Assembly: GCF_013410355.1 (NCBI RefSeq) | Contig: NZ_JACCFI010000001.1 | Location: forward strand, 1,426,001-1,490,000 | Direction of reading: 5' to 3' | Length of the DNA stretch: 64,000 nucleotides | From: Agromyces hippuratus | Lineage (GTDB): Bacteria; Actinomycetota; Actinomycetes; Actinomycetales; Microbacteriaceae | Shown: positions 16,658 to 24,877 of the stretch, piece after piece | Layout: every line of letters begins with the position of its first letter | How positions within the stretch are numbered: the stretch's first letter is position 1 | Program-made: the position numbers and the translations under genes | Notes under the pieces: generated by a model | Databases searched by the model: none | The model's input: only the letters and a program-made list of their open reading frames with translations | Told to the model about the DNA's origin: nothing

Positions 16658-18019
16658 ATGTCCACCTCAACCGCGGCCACGGCCGCCCCCGCAACCCCCG
16701 CGAATCCTCGCAGCCGCGTCATCCTCGCGAGCCTCATCGGCACGACGATCGAGTTCTACGACTTCTACGTCTACGCGACCGCCGCCGTGCTCGTGTTCCC
16801 GCACCTCTTCTTCCCGACGGGCGACGCGACGACCGCGCTGCTCGCCTCGTTCGCCGTCTTCGGCGCCGCGATGGTCGCCCGCCCGCTCGGTGCGGTCATC
16901 TTCGGCCACCTCGGCGACAAGCACGGTCGCAAGGCCACCCTCGTCGGCGCGCTGCTCACGATGGGCATCGCGACGTTCCTCATCGGCCTGCTGCCGACCT
17001 ACGCGATGGTGGGCTGGCTCGCTCCGCTCCTGCTCGTCGTGCTCCGCATCGCGCAGGGCTTCGCGCTCGGCGGCGAGTGGTCGGGTGCCGCGCTCGTCGC
17101 GACCGAGAACGCGCCGAAGGGCAAGCGAGCCTGGTACGGCACGTTCCCGCAGCTCGGCGCGCCCATCGGCTTCATCATCGCCAACGGCCTGTTCCTCATC
17201 ATCGCGGCGGCACTGCCGTCCGATGATCCGACGATGCCGTCGCAGGCCTTCCTCGACTGGGGCTGGCGCATCCCGTTCCTGTTCTCGGTCGTCATGGTGA
17301 TCGTCGGCCTCTGGGTGCGCCTGCGCCTCGTCGAGTCGGCCACCTTCTCGAAGGCGTCGAAGGAGGGCAAGCTCAAGAAGCTCCCGCTCGGCGAGGTCTT
17401 CAAGCACCACTGGAAGCAGCTCATCCTCGGCACCTTCTTCATGCTCGCGACCTACGTGCTCTTCTACCTGATGACCACGTTCTCGCTCAGCTACGGCCGC
17501 GCGCCCGTCGAAGGCGCGGAGGGCGTGCTGCCCGGGCTCGGCTACTCGTACAACACCTTCGTGCTGATGCTCATCGGCGGTGTCGTCTTCTTCGGCATCT
17601 TCACCCTGCTCTCCGGCCCGTGGGCCGACAGGTGGGGCCGCCGCAAGACGCTCATCTGGGTGACGCTCGCGATCATCGTGTTCGGCCTGCTGTGGGTGCC
17701 GCTCCTCGGCGCCGGGTTCTGGGGCGTCATGCTCTGGCTCGTCGTGGGCTTCTCGCTCATGGGCATGACCTTCGGCCCCATGGGAGCGCTCCTGCCCGAG
17801 CTGTTCCCGACGAACGTGCGCTACACGGGCTCGGGCATCTCGTACAACGTGTCGTCGATCCTCGGCGCGGCCGTCGCCCCGTTCATCGCGGTGGCGCTCT
17901 GGGGCGCCGGTGGCGGCAGCCCGTTCTGGGTCGGCATCTACCTCTCGGTCATGGCCGTGCTCACGCTCATCGCCCTGCTCGTCTCGAAGGAGACGAAGGA
18001 CGTCGACATGGACGCCTGA
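16658..18019 (+). CDS. MFS transporter, metabolite:H+ symporter (MHS) family
   Basis: 453 residues from ATG 16658, preceded by GGAG. Twelve membrane segments are expected. The first helix has the MHS signature SLIGTTIEFYDFYVYATAA, followed by FPTGD and the loop HLGDKHGRKATL with the conserved D-R/K motif. A second GGEWSGAALVATENAPKGKR motif marks the KgtP/ProP/ShiA branch, which takes up carboxylates, betaines or shikimate with protons. The substrate cannot be read from sequence. The gene stands alone, followed by a strong terminator. Confidence 0.92.
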   Translation: MSTSTAATAAPATPANPRSRVILASLIGTTIEFYDFYVYATAAVLVFPHLFFPTGDATTALLASFAVFGAAMVARPLGAVIFGHLGDKHGRKATLVGALLTMGIATFLIGLLPTYAMVGWLAPLLLVVLRIAQGFALGGEWSGAALVATENAPKGKRAWYGTFPQLGAPIGFIIANGLFLIIAAALPSDDPTMPSQAFLDWGWRIPFLFSVVMVIVGLWVRLRLVESATFSKASKEGKLKKLPLGEVFKHHWKQLILGTFFMLATYVLFYLMTTFSLSYGRAPVEGAEGVLPGLGYSYNTFVLMLIGGVVFFGIFTLLSGPWADRWGRRKTLIWVTLAIIVFGLLWVPLLGAGFWGVMLWLVVGFSLMGMTFGPMGALLPELFPTNVRYTGSGISYNVSSILGAAVAPFIAVALWGAGGGSPFWVGIYLSVMAVLTLIALLVSKETKDVDMDA

Positions 18020-18032
18020 TCACCGGTGCTGC

Positions 18033-18062
18033 GAAGGGCGGATGCTGCGGCATCCGCCCTTC
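18033..18062. terminator. bidirectional hairpin terminator
   Basis: GAAGGGCGGATGC (18033-18045) pairs perfectly over 13 bases with 18050-18062 around a TGCG loop. On the plus strand the right arm ends in CTTC; on the minus strand the same palindrome serves the long sulfur operon that ends at 18102. Confidence 0.78.
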
Positions 18063-18101
18063 GTCGTCGGCGCACGCGACTCGCGGTCGCCGGCGCACGC
18101 G

Positions 18102-18428
18102 TCAGGCGTGCGCCGCCTGGGGCGGCAGCGCCGCGATGAGCGGGTGGTCGAAGTCGAGCACCCCCGTCTTCGCGGCACCGCCGGGCGAGCCGATCTCATC
18201 GAAGAACTCGACATTGGCCTTGTAGTAGTCGGCCCAGACGTCGGGCAGGTCGTCTTCGTAGTAGATGGCCTCGACGGGGCAGACCGGCTCGCACGCACCG
18301 CAGTCGACGCACTCGTCGGGGTGGATGTAGAGCGAGCGCTCACCCTCGTAGATGCAATCGACCGGGCACTCGTCGATGCACGCCCGGTCCTTGACGTCGA
18401 CGCAGGGCAGCGCGATGATGTAGGTCAC
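18102..18428 (-). CDS. fdxA: 7Fe/8Fe ferredoxin
   Basis: 108 residues from GTG 18428, whose start overlaps the fprA stop (GTGA). Cysteine clusters CVDVKDRACIDECPVDC and CVDCGACEPVCP match ferredoxins with one 3Fe-4S and one 4Fe-4S cluster, as in mycobacterial FdxA. It is the last gene of the sulfur operon, directly after its reductase, and so a likely electron donor to the ferredoxin-dependent sulfite reductase at 26537-28270. The acidic C-terminus is typical. Confidence 0.95.
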   Translation of the reverse strand: MTYIIALPCVDVKDRACIDECPVDCIYEGERSLYIHPDECVDCGACEPVCPVEAIYYEDDLPDVWADYYKANVEFFDEIGSPGGAAKTGVLDFDHPLIAALPPQAAHA

Positions 18429-19855
18429 GAGAGCGCCAGGGCGCCGTCGCGCGAGATCTCCACCTGCTCGTCGCGGGCCACGACCTTCACGCGCTCGCGC
18501 ACGATGCCGGCGTGCGCGGCCACGGCCGGCTCCCACGCCTCGCCGAGGCCGCGCTCGTGCGCGTCGAGCTCCAGCCATCCGGCCCAGGTGGTGAAGCGGA
18601 TGCCCCGCGCCTCGAGCAGCTCGAACACCTCGTCGCCCTCCGCCGAGTCGACGATCGGCTCGGGCAGCGAGCCCGCCGCGGCATCCGCCAGCAGGTTCGT
18701 GACGGTCTCGAGCGCGTCGCCCTTCGTGTGGCCGATGAGGCCGACGGGGCCGCGCTTGATCCACCCGGTGGCGTAGACGCCCGGGATCGCTGCGCCCGCG
18801 GCATCCGTGACCCGGCCGCCCTCGTTCGGGATCACCGCTGCGCGCTCGTCGAACGGCACGCCGGCGACCGGCGAACTCGCGTAGCCGACGGCGCGGTAGA
18901 CCGCCTGCACGGGCACGTCGACGAACTCGCCGGTGCCCTCGACCGAACCGTCGCCGACGGGGCGCGTGCGCTCGAAGCGCACGCCCTCGACGCGCCCGTC
19001 GCCGAGCACCTCGACCGGTGCGTGCAGGAAGTGCAGGTGCAGTCGGCGCGACGCCGTGTACTCGTGATCGGCGGGCTTCCGCCACCCGTTGAGCGTGCGG
19101 GTCATGACCTTGACCTGGTTGTTCGATGCGAACAGCGCCTCGGCGTGCGGGTCGTTCGCCGCTCGCTCGAAGTCGTCGTCGTAGACGATCACGTCGACGT
19201 CGGGCACCTCGCCGAGCTCGCGCAGCTCGATCGGCGTGAACTTCACGTGGCCGGGGCCGCGACGGCCGAAGACGTGCACGTCGGTCACCGGCGAGGCTTC
19301 GAGGCCTTCGACGACGTTGGCGGGCACGTCCGTCGTCAGCAGGTCCCTCGGGTGCTTCGCGAGCACGCGGGCGACGTCGAGGGCGACGTTGCCGTTGCCG
19401 ATGACGGCGATCGACTCGGCCTCGAGCGGCCACTCGCGCGGCACGTCGGGGTGGCCGTCGTACCAGGCGACGACGTCGGCGGCGCCGAAGGAGCCGGGCA
19501 GCTCGATGCCGGGGATGTCGAGCGGGGCGTCGCGCAGGGCTCCGGTCGCGAAGACCACGGCGTCGTAGCGTTCGCGCAGCTCGTCGACCGTGATGTCGCG
19601 GCCGACCTCGACGTTGCCGATGAGCCGGATCGTGCCGGCGTCGAGCATCTCGTGCAGCGAGTTCACGATGCCCTTGATGCGCGGGTGATCGGGCGCGACG
19701 CCGTAGCGGATGAGCCCGTAGGGCGCGGGGAGCGACTCGAACAGGTCGATCGCGACCTCGCCGCCGATCTCGGCGACCTGGCGGCTCAGGATGTTGCCGG
19801 CGTAGATGCCGGCGGGGCCGGCGCCGACGATCGCGACGCGGAGGGAGAGGGTCAT
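18425..19855 (-). CDS. fprA: ferredoxin--NADP+ reductase, adrenodoxin-reductase type
   Basis: 476 residues. The FAD site is RVAIVGAGPAGIYAGNIL at the N-terminus, followed by YGLIRYGVAPDHPRIKGIV, the hallmark of adrenodoxin-reductase-like FprA. The NADP site is IAVIGNGNVALDVARVLA. It transfers electrons from NADPH to ferredoxin. Its ATG overlaps the cobA stop by one base (TGATG) and its stop overlaps fdxA. With FdxA it forms an electron chain for sulfite reductase. The last 80 residues include an extension (LEARGIRFTTWAGWLELDAH) normal for this group. Confidence 0.95.
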   Translation of the reverse strand: MTLSLRVAIVGAGPAGIYAGNILSRQVAEIGGEVAIDLFESLPAPYGLIRYGVAPDHPRIKGIVNSLHEMLDAGTIRLIGNVEVGRDITVDELRERYDAVVFATGALRDAPLDIPGIELPGSFGAADVVAWYDGHPDVPREWPLEAESIAVIGNGNVALDVARVLAKHPRDLLTTDVPANVVEGLEASPVTDVHVFGRRGPGHVKFTPIELRELGEVPDVDVIVYDDDFERAANDPHAEALFASNNQVKVMTRTLNGWRKPADHEYTASRRLHLHFLHAPVEVLGDGRVEGVRFERTRPVGDGSVEGTGEFVDVPVQAVYRAVGYASSPVAGVPFDERAAVIPNEGGRVTDAAGAAIPGVYATGWIKRGPVGLIGHTKGDALETVTNLLADAAAGSLPEPIVDSAEGDEVFELLEARGIRFTTWAGWLELDAHERGLGEAWEPAVAAHAGIVRERVKVVARDEQVEISRDGALALS

Positions 19856-20670
19856 CAGAGGGTGGCCTTTCGGTTTCTGCTGGTTGAGCTCGTCGAAACC
19901 AGATCGGGAGCGCTGATTTCGACAGGCTCAATCAACAGGGACGTTGCGTACGGGCTCAGGGTCACGACGTCGCCGACGACGACGACCGCGGGCGAGCGGA
20001 TGCCGCGGCGCGCCGCCTGCAGGGCGATGGTGTCGAGCGTGCCAACGGTGACGCGCTGGGCCGGCCCGTAGCCGTCTTCGATGATCGCGACGGGGCAGTC
20101 GCCGCCGCGTTCGCCGCGGGCGAGGGTGATCGCCGAGTTCGCGAGCGTGCCGATGCCCATGAGCAGCACGACCGTGTGGTCGCGGCCCCCGCCGAGCGAC
20201 TTGATCTGCTCGTGCCCGGTGACGACGGTGAAGGTCGTCGCGAGCCCGCGGTGCGTGAGCGGGATGCCGGCGATCGCGGGCACCGAGATGGCGCTCGTGA
20301 TGCCCGGAACGACTTCGACGTCGATGCCGTGGTCGCGGCAGAAGGCGAGCTCCTCGCCGCCGCGGCCGAAGATGAACGGGTCGCCGCCCTTCAGCCGCAC
20401 GACGCGCTTGCCGTCGCGGGCCAAGGTGACGAGCAGCGCGTTGATCGCGTCCTGCGGCACCGCGTGGTGACCGGGGAGCTTGCCGACGTCGACGACCTCG
20501 GCACGGAGCTCGATGCCCTCGGCGGCGAGCCCGTCGAGCACTCCGCGGGCCCCGAGGCGATCGGCGACGATGACGTCGGCGGCCTCGAGCGCGCGGAGGC
20601 CGCGGATCGTGAGGAGTCCAGCATCGCCCGGGCCGGCGCCGACGAGCGCGACACGACCGGCGGCGGTCAT
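19855..20670 (-). CDS. cobA: uroporphyrinogen-III C-methyltransferase
   Basis: 271 residues. Methylates uroporphyrinogen III twice with SAM to give precorrin-2, on the route to siroheme. Motifs are VALVGAGPGDAGLLTIRGL, DVIVADRLG, VVRLKGGDPFIFGRGGEE, VVPGITSAISVPAIAGIPLTHRG and VTGHE. The conserved domain ends near VVVVGDVVTLSPYA. The remaining residues (LIEPVEISAPDLVSTSSTS and on) are encoded by a REP-like palindrome, so the tail is probably repeat-derived. Starts in ATGA overlap with the ABC permease stop. Supplies the siroheme precursor for sulfite reductase. Confidence 0.95.
   Translation of the reverse strand: MTAAGRVALVGAGPGDAGLLTIRGLRALEAADVIVADRLGARGVLDGLAAEGIELRAEVVDVGKLPGHHAVPQDAINALLVTLARDGKRVVRLKGGDPFIFGRGGEELAFCRDHGIDVEVVPGITSAISVPAIAGIPLTHRGLATTFTVVTGHEQIKSLGGGRDHTVVLLMGIGTLANSAITLARGERGGDCPVAIIEDGYGPAQRVTVGTLDTIALQAARRGIRSPAVVVVGDVVTLSPYATSLLIEPVEISAPDLVSTSSTSRNRKATL
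19878..19938. repeat. REP-like palindrome inside the 3' end of cobA
   Basis: Imperfect inverted arms: 19878-19899 (TGGTTGAGCTCGTCGAAAC) and 19917-19938 (TTTCGACAGGCTCAATCAAC), of the same family as 9061-9129. Lies wholly within the cobA reading frame. Confidence 0.8.
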
Positions 20671-21662
20671 CGGGTGCCTCCCAGGAGTCCGCGGCGACGC
20701 AGCATCCGGCGCTCGAGCGGGGCGAAGAAGACGAGTTCGATGAGGATGCCGATGAAGAGGATCACGAGCACCGCCGCCAGCACACCGCCGATGTCGGCGA
20801 GCTCTCGGCTCTGCTGCAGCATCGAGCCGAGGCCGAAGCCGATCGTGCCGCCCATGGCGATGATCTCGGCGGCCATGAGCGAGCGCCATGAGAACGCCCA
20901 GCCCTGCTTGAGGCCGGCGACGTAGCCGGGAAGCGCCGCGGGAAGCACGACGAGGGTGGCGAGCCGCGTGCGTCCGGCGCCGAGCACGGTTCCCACGCGG
21001 CGCAGCTGCGGCGGCACCTGCTCGACGCCCGCGATGAGGCCGTTCACGATCGACGGCGTGGCCCCCATGAGCACCACGAAGTAGACCGTGGCGTCCGTCA
21101 GTCCGAACCAGAGGATCGCGGCGGGCACCCACGCCACCGACGGCAGCACCTGCAGACCCGAGATGATGGGTCCGACCGCCCGGCGCAGCGGCTTCACCTC
21201 GGCCAGCAGCAGGCCGAGTGGCGTGCCGATCACGACCGCGATGAGGAAGCCGACGACGCCGCGCTCGAGGCTCGTGAGCACCGCGGTCTGCAGGCGGCCC
21301 GACTCCCATGCCTGAGACATCGCGGCGAGCACGTCGAGCGGGCCGGGAACGATGTCGGGGCGCGGCTGCGCGATCACGACGTAGAGCTGCCAGGCCGCGA
21401 TGAGCGCTACGACGAAGAGGATCGGCGGCAGGACGCTCGTGGTGAATCGCTGCCAGGCGCGCGGTGCGTGCTCGGGATCGGTCTGCAGCCGGTCGAGGCC
21501 CGCCTCGAGACTTCTGAGGTCGTCAGCGGCTGGTCGAGTAGCGCCCGACGAAGGAGGACGCGTATCGAGGCCCGGTGAGGGGCTCTCGACATCGGCTTCC
21601 AGGGTCTCGATACGCTCCTGCGTCGCTACTCGACCGGCGGTGGGGTTCTCGTCATGCGGCAT
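20667..21662 (-). CDS. ABC transporter permease, sulfonate/nitrate/taurine type
   Basis: 331 residues from ATG 21662. The N-terminal 60 residues are hydrophilic and partly encoded by a palindromic repeat (21531-21637). Five or six membrane helices follow. The cytoplasmic coupling loop reads LGAGRTRLATLVVLPAALPGYVAGLKQGWAFSWRSLMAAE, the EAA-type motif of SsuC/TauC permeases. It lies between the ATPase (11-base overlap) and cobA (ATGA overlap) in the sulfur operon, so it probably imports an organosulfonate or another oxidised sulfur compound. Family members are usually shorter, consistent with the repeat-derived extension. Confidence 0.9.
   Translation of the reverse strand: MPHDENPTAGRVATQERIETLEADVESPSPGLDTRPPSSGATRPAADDLRSLEAGLDRLQTDPEHAPRAWQRFTTSVLPPILFVVALIAAWQLYVVIAQPRPDIVPGPLDVLAAMSQAWESGRLQTAVLTSLERGVVGFLIAVVIGTPLGLLLAEVKPLRRAVGPIISGLQVLPSVAWVPAAILWFGLTDATVYFVVLMGATPSIVNGLIAGVEQVPPQLRRVGTVLGAGRTRLATLVVLPAALPGYVAGLKQGWAFSWRSLMAAEIIAMGGTIGFGLGSMLQQSRELADIGGVLAAVLVILFIGILIELVFFAPLERRMLRRRGLLGGTR
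21531..21637. repeat. GGTCGAGTAGCG-type palindromic repeat inside the permease gene
   Basis: Left arm 21531-21573 contains GGTCGAGTAGCG and CGTATCGAGG; right arm 21602-21637 is its imperfect reverse complement (CTCGATACG and CGCTACTCGACC), with a 28-base centre. A different family from the GGTTGAGC palindromes. It encodes about 35 residues of the permease N-terminal extension. Confidence 0.8.
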
Positions 21663-22395
21663 TTCGGCGGATCTCCTTCCGGAGCTGTTCCGTGATCTCG
21701 ATCGAGAGCGCCGCGACTTCGGGAGACTCGATGCGGCGGCCGGATGTCTCGGCGATGCGCCACTCGCCCGCGACTCGGCCGGGCCGGGACGACAGGAGGA
21801 CGACCCGTTGCCCGAGCCGAGCAGCTTCGCGGACATTGTGTGTGACGAAGACGATGGTGCGACCGGTGCGACGCCAGACGCGCTCGAGCTCCTCGTGGAG
21901 GAGGTCGCGGGTGATGGCGTCGAGGGCGGCGAACGGCTCGTCCATGAGGAGCACGGGCCGGTCCTGCGCGAGAGCACGGGCGAGCGCGACGCGCTGCCGC
22001 ATGCCGCCCGAGAGTTCGTGGGGTCGCTTCTCCGCGGCATCCGCGAGGTTGACCGTGTCGAGGAGCTCCAGTGCCTCGCCTCGCCGAGCCGACCGCGCGA
22101 CGCCACGCAGTCGCAGCGCGAGCTCGACGTTCTGGCGGGCGGTGAGCCACGGCATGAGCGCCGACTCCTGGAACATCACGGCCGCGCCCTCGGCGGGCAC
22201 GTCGATGGTGCCCGTCGTCGGGCGGTCGAGGCCGGCGATGAGGTTCAGCAGCGTCGACTTGCCGCAACCGGATGCGCCGAGCAGGCAGACGAACTCTCCG
22301 GCCGAGACGTTCAGGTTCACGTCGTCGAGCACGAGCGGGCCCGCGCCGAAGCGCTTGCCGAGCTGCTCGATGCGGATGGCCGTCTGCCCGCTCAT
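21652..22395 (-). CDS. ABC transporter ATP-binding protein, SsuB/TauB type
   Basis: 247 residues. Walker A is LLGASGCGKSTLLNLIAG, Q-loop MFQESALMPW, signature LSGGMRQRVALARALA, Walker B VLLMDEPFAALD, and the switch histidine is in FVTHNVREA. The family pairs with SsuC/TauC permeases for sulfonate or taurine import. The start (ATG 22395) follows the solute-binding gene by 8 bases, and the end overlaps the permease start by 11 bases. Operon position among the sulfur genes supports a sulfur compound as substrate. Confidence 0.93.
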   Translation of the reverse strand: MSGQTAIRIEQLGKRFGAGPLVLDDVNLNVSAGEFVCLLGASGCGKSTLLNLIAGLDRPTTGTIDVPAEGAAVMFQESALMPWLTARQNVELALRLRGVARSARRGEALELLDTVNLADAAEKRPHELSGGMRQRVALARALAQDRPVLLMDEPFAALDAITRDLLHEELERVWRRTGRTIVFVTHNVREAARLGQRVVLLSSRPGRVAGEWRIAETSGRRIESPEVAALSIEITEQLRKEIRRNAA

Positions 22396-22403
22396 GGTCG
22401 CTC

Positions 22404-23516
22404 CTACTCCTCGCCGAGGCCGCCGGCCGAGACCGGTTCGCCGCCGTCGGATTCGAGCAGCCCGTTCAGGAGCCGCAGGTCGAACAGGCCGTCGATCGAG
22501 CCGTCCTTCTGCGTGCCCGCCTCGAGGCCGTTCGCGACGAGGGTCTCGAAGGTCTCGGCGTGCGGGTCGACCGAGAAGGTCACGTACTCGAGCGCCCGGG
22601 TGATGACCTCGTCGGCGAGCGGCTTGCCCGTCTCGGCCTCGAGTGCCGCGTTGATGACGGTCGGCGCCTCGGCCGCGTGGTCTTCCAGCCAGGCGACGGA
22701 TGCCACGTGGCCCTCGAGCAGCGCTTCCACCGTCTCGGGGTGCTCGTCGAGGAACTCGGCGCGCACGAGCAGCACGGTCGTCGGGAACGCGCCGTCCTCC
22801 CAGAGGTCGGCCTCGTCGACGAGCACGTGCGCGCCGGCGTCGACGATCAGGCGCGAGACCCACGGTTCGGGCAGCCAGGCGCCGTCGATCCCGCCCTGCT
22901 GGAAGAGCGTGAGCGTCTGCGCGTTCTCGGTCGGCGTGATGTGCACGTCGCCGCCGCCCGTCGTGTCGGTCTCGTACCCCTCGCTCGCGAGCCACGAGCG
23001 CAGCGCCACGTCCTGCGTGTTGCCGAGCTGCGGCGTCGCGAGGGTCGTGCCCTCGAGGTCGGCCGGCGAGTCGATGCCGTCGCGGACGACGAGCGCCGCT
23101 CCGCCCGTGGCGGCACCGGCGACGATGTGCGCCGACTGCCCTCCCGACTGGATGAACGTGTTGATCGACGGGTTCGGCCCGATGTAGGTCGCGTCGATGG
23201 CGCCGGCCGAGAGTGCCTCGATCGCGGCCGGGCCGGCGTTGAAGACCTGCGTCGTGAGCTCCGTGTCGCCGAGGGCATCGCCGAAGAGGCCCTCCTCCAA
23301 TCCCACGAGCGCGGGCGCGTGGGTGACGTTCGCGAAGTACCCGAGTCGCAGCTCCGCCGCGGGCTCCGTGGTAGCGGATGCCTCGGCGTCCGGTCCGGCG
23401 GCGGCCTGCGGCGCGCAGCCGCTCAGGGCGAGCACGGCGGTCGTGACGATCGCCGCGGCGAGCATCATGCCCGCGACCAGGCCGAGGCGGGAACGGACGC
23501 GTGATGTTGCGGTCAT
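22404..23516 (-). CDS. ABC transporter substrate-binding lipoprotein, sulfonate/taurine type
   Basis: 370 residues. Lipoprotein signal with lipobox ALSGC near residue 34, so it is anchored outside the membrane. The mature part opens LRLGYFANVTHAPALVGLEEGLF, typical of SsuA/NrtA-like binding proteins, with FNAGPAAIEALSAGAIDATYIGPNP in the first lobe and GGIDGAWLPEPWVSRL in the second. The start overlaps the cysN stop (ATGA), so sulfate reduction and this importer are coupled. Whether the ligand is an alkylsulfonate, taurine or sulfate cannot be decided here. Confidence 0.9.
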   Translation of the reverse strand: MTATSRVRSRLGLVAGMMLAAAIVTTAVLALSGCAPQAAAGPDAEASATTEPAAELRLGYFANVTHAPALVGLEEGLFGDALGDTELTTQVFNAGPAAIEALSAGAIDATYIGPNPSINTFIQSGGQSAHIVAGAATGGAALVVRDGIDSPADLEGTTLATPQLGNTQDVALRSWLASEGYETDTTGGGDVHITPTENAQTLTLFQQGGIDGAWLPEPWVSRLIVDAGAHVLVDEADLWEDGAFPTTVLLVRAEFLDEHPETVEALLEGHVASVAWLEDHAAEAPTVINAALEAETGKPLADEVITRALEYVTFSVDPHAETFETLVANGLEAGTQKDGSIDGLFDLRLLNGLLESDGGEPVSAGGLGEE

Positions 23517-24877
23517 GCTGCTACTCCTTCGGTGTCGGTGGTCGTGCGGGTGGTGCTGCCGGCGTGGCCGGTGGTGGGTGTCACCGGGGCGGTGACGATC
23601 CCGGCGGCGAGCGTGGCGCCCGACTGCGGGTCGATGACGAGGAACGCGCCGGCGCGGCGATGCGCGGCGTACTCCTCGACGGGCAGGTCGGCCGAGAGGC
23701 GCACGCGCACCTGGCCGATGTCGTTGATCTCGAGCAGGTCGGCCGGCTCGAGCTCGAGCGAGTCGAGGTCGCGGCGTCCGACGATCTCGGGCACGAGCGC
23801 CTGCACGGTCGTCGTGCCCGACTTCACGAGCACGCGCGCGCCGGGGCGGAGCGGCGCGGCGCCGAGCCAGAAGACCGCGGCGTCGAGTTCGCGACGCGGT
23901 TCGGGCAGCGCACCGGCGCCCACCACGACCGCGCCGCGTGCCGCATCGAGCTGGTCGGCGAGGCGCAGCGAGACCGACTGCGGTGCGGATGCCGCGTCGA
24001 GTTCGCGCGGCCCGGCGTCGATGCCCGTGACCGTGGTCGTCGCACCCCCGGGGAACACCTGCACCCGGTCGCCGACGCGCACGGTGCCCGACGCGATGCG
24101 GCCGGCGAACGCCCGGTAGTCGCGGAAGCGCTCCGGGTCGTCGACGTCGTGCGCCACGGCGCCCTGCGGACGGATGACGAGCTGCACCGGCATCCGCAGC
24201 GCCTCGAGCTCGGTCTCGAGCTCGTCGAGCGAGGGCAGCGCCTCGAGCAGCTCGATCAGGCTGGGGCCGTCGTACCAGGGCGTGTTCGGCGAGCGGTCGA
24301 CGACGTTGTCACCGGCGAGCGCCGAGACCGGGATGACATGGGCCGCGGGCAGGCCGAGGTCGATGGCGAGCGCGGAGACCTCGTCGGCGACGGCGGTGTA
24401 CGCGGCCTCGGAGTATCCGAGCAGGTCGATCTTGTTGACGGCGATGATCACGTGCGGCACGCGCAGCAGCGCGACGACGGCGAGGTGTCGCCGGGTCTGC
24501 TCGAGCACGCCGTTGCGGGCGTCGACGAGCACGACGACGGCGTCGGCGGTGGTGGCGCCCGTCACCATGTTGCGCGTGTACTGCACGTGGCCGGGGCAGT
24601 CGGCGAGGATGAACGAGCGGCGGCCGGTCGAGAAGTAGCGGTAGGCCACATCGATCGTGATGCCCTGCTCGCGCTCGGCCCGGAGTCCGTCGGTGAGCAG
24701 CGCGAAGTCGATCGCGCCGGGCTCGCCGCCGAAGCCGCGCTCGGCGGAGGTGCGGGCGACCGACTCGAGCTGGTCGGCGAGGATCGCCTTCGAGTCGTGC
24801 AGCAGGCGGCCGACCAGCGTCGACTTGCCGTCGTCGACCGAGCCGGCGGTCGCGAAGCGGAACAGTGCGTCGCTCAT
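23513..24877 (-). CDS. cysN: sulfate adenylyltransferase GTPase subunit
   Basis: 454 residues. G1 loop GSVDDGKSTLVGRLLHD, G3 DCPGHVQYTRNM, G4 NKIDL, with two EF-Tu-like beta-barrel domains after residue 220. GTP hydrolysis drives formation of APS from sulfate and ATP by CysD. There is no fused APS-kinase domain, which agrees with the APS-type reductase upstream. ATG overlaps the cysD stop by one base (TGATG). The C-terminal Thr-rich tail is unremarkable. CysDN and the ABC importer genes are continuous. Confidence 0.96.
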   Translation of the reverse strand: MSDALFRFATAGSVDDGKSTLVGRLLHDSKAILADQLESVARTSAERGFGGEPGAIDFALLTDGLRAEREQGITIDVAYRYFSTGRRSFILADCPGHVQYTRNMVTGATTADAVVVLVDARNGVLEQTRRHLAVVALLRVPHVIIAVNKIDLLGYSEAAYTAVADEVSALAIDLGLPAAHVIPVSALAGDNVVDRSPNTPWYDGPSLIELLEALPSLDELETELEALRMPVQLVIRPQGAVAHDVDDPERFRDYRAFAGRIASGTVRVGDRVQVFPGGATTTVTGIDAGPRELDAASAPQSVSLRLADQLDAARGAVVVGAGALPEPRRELDAAVFWLGAAPLRPGARVLVKSGTTTVQALVPEIVGRRDLDSLELEPADLLEINDIGQVRVRLSADLPVEEYAAHRRAGAFLVIDPQSGATLAAGIVTAPVTPTTGHAGSTTRTTTDTEGVAA

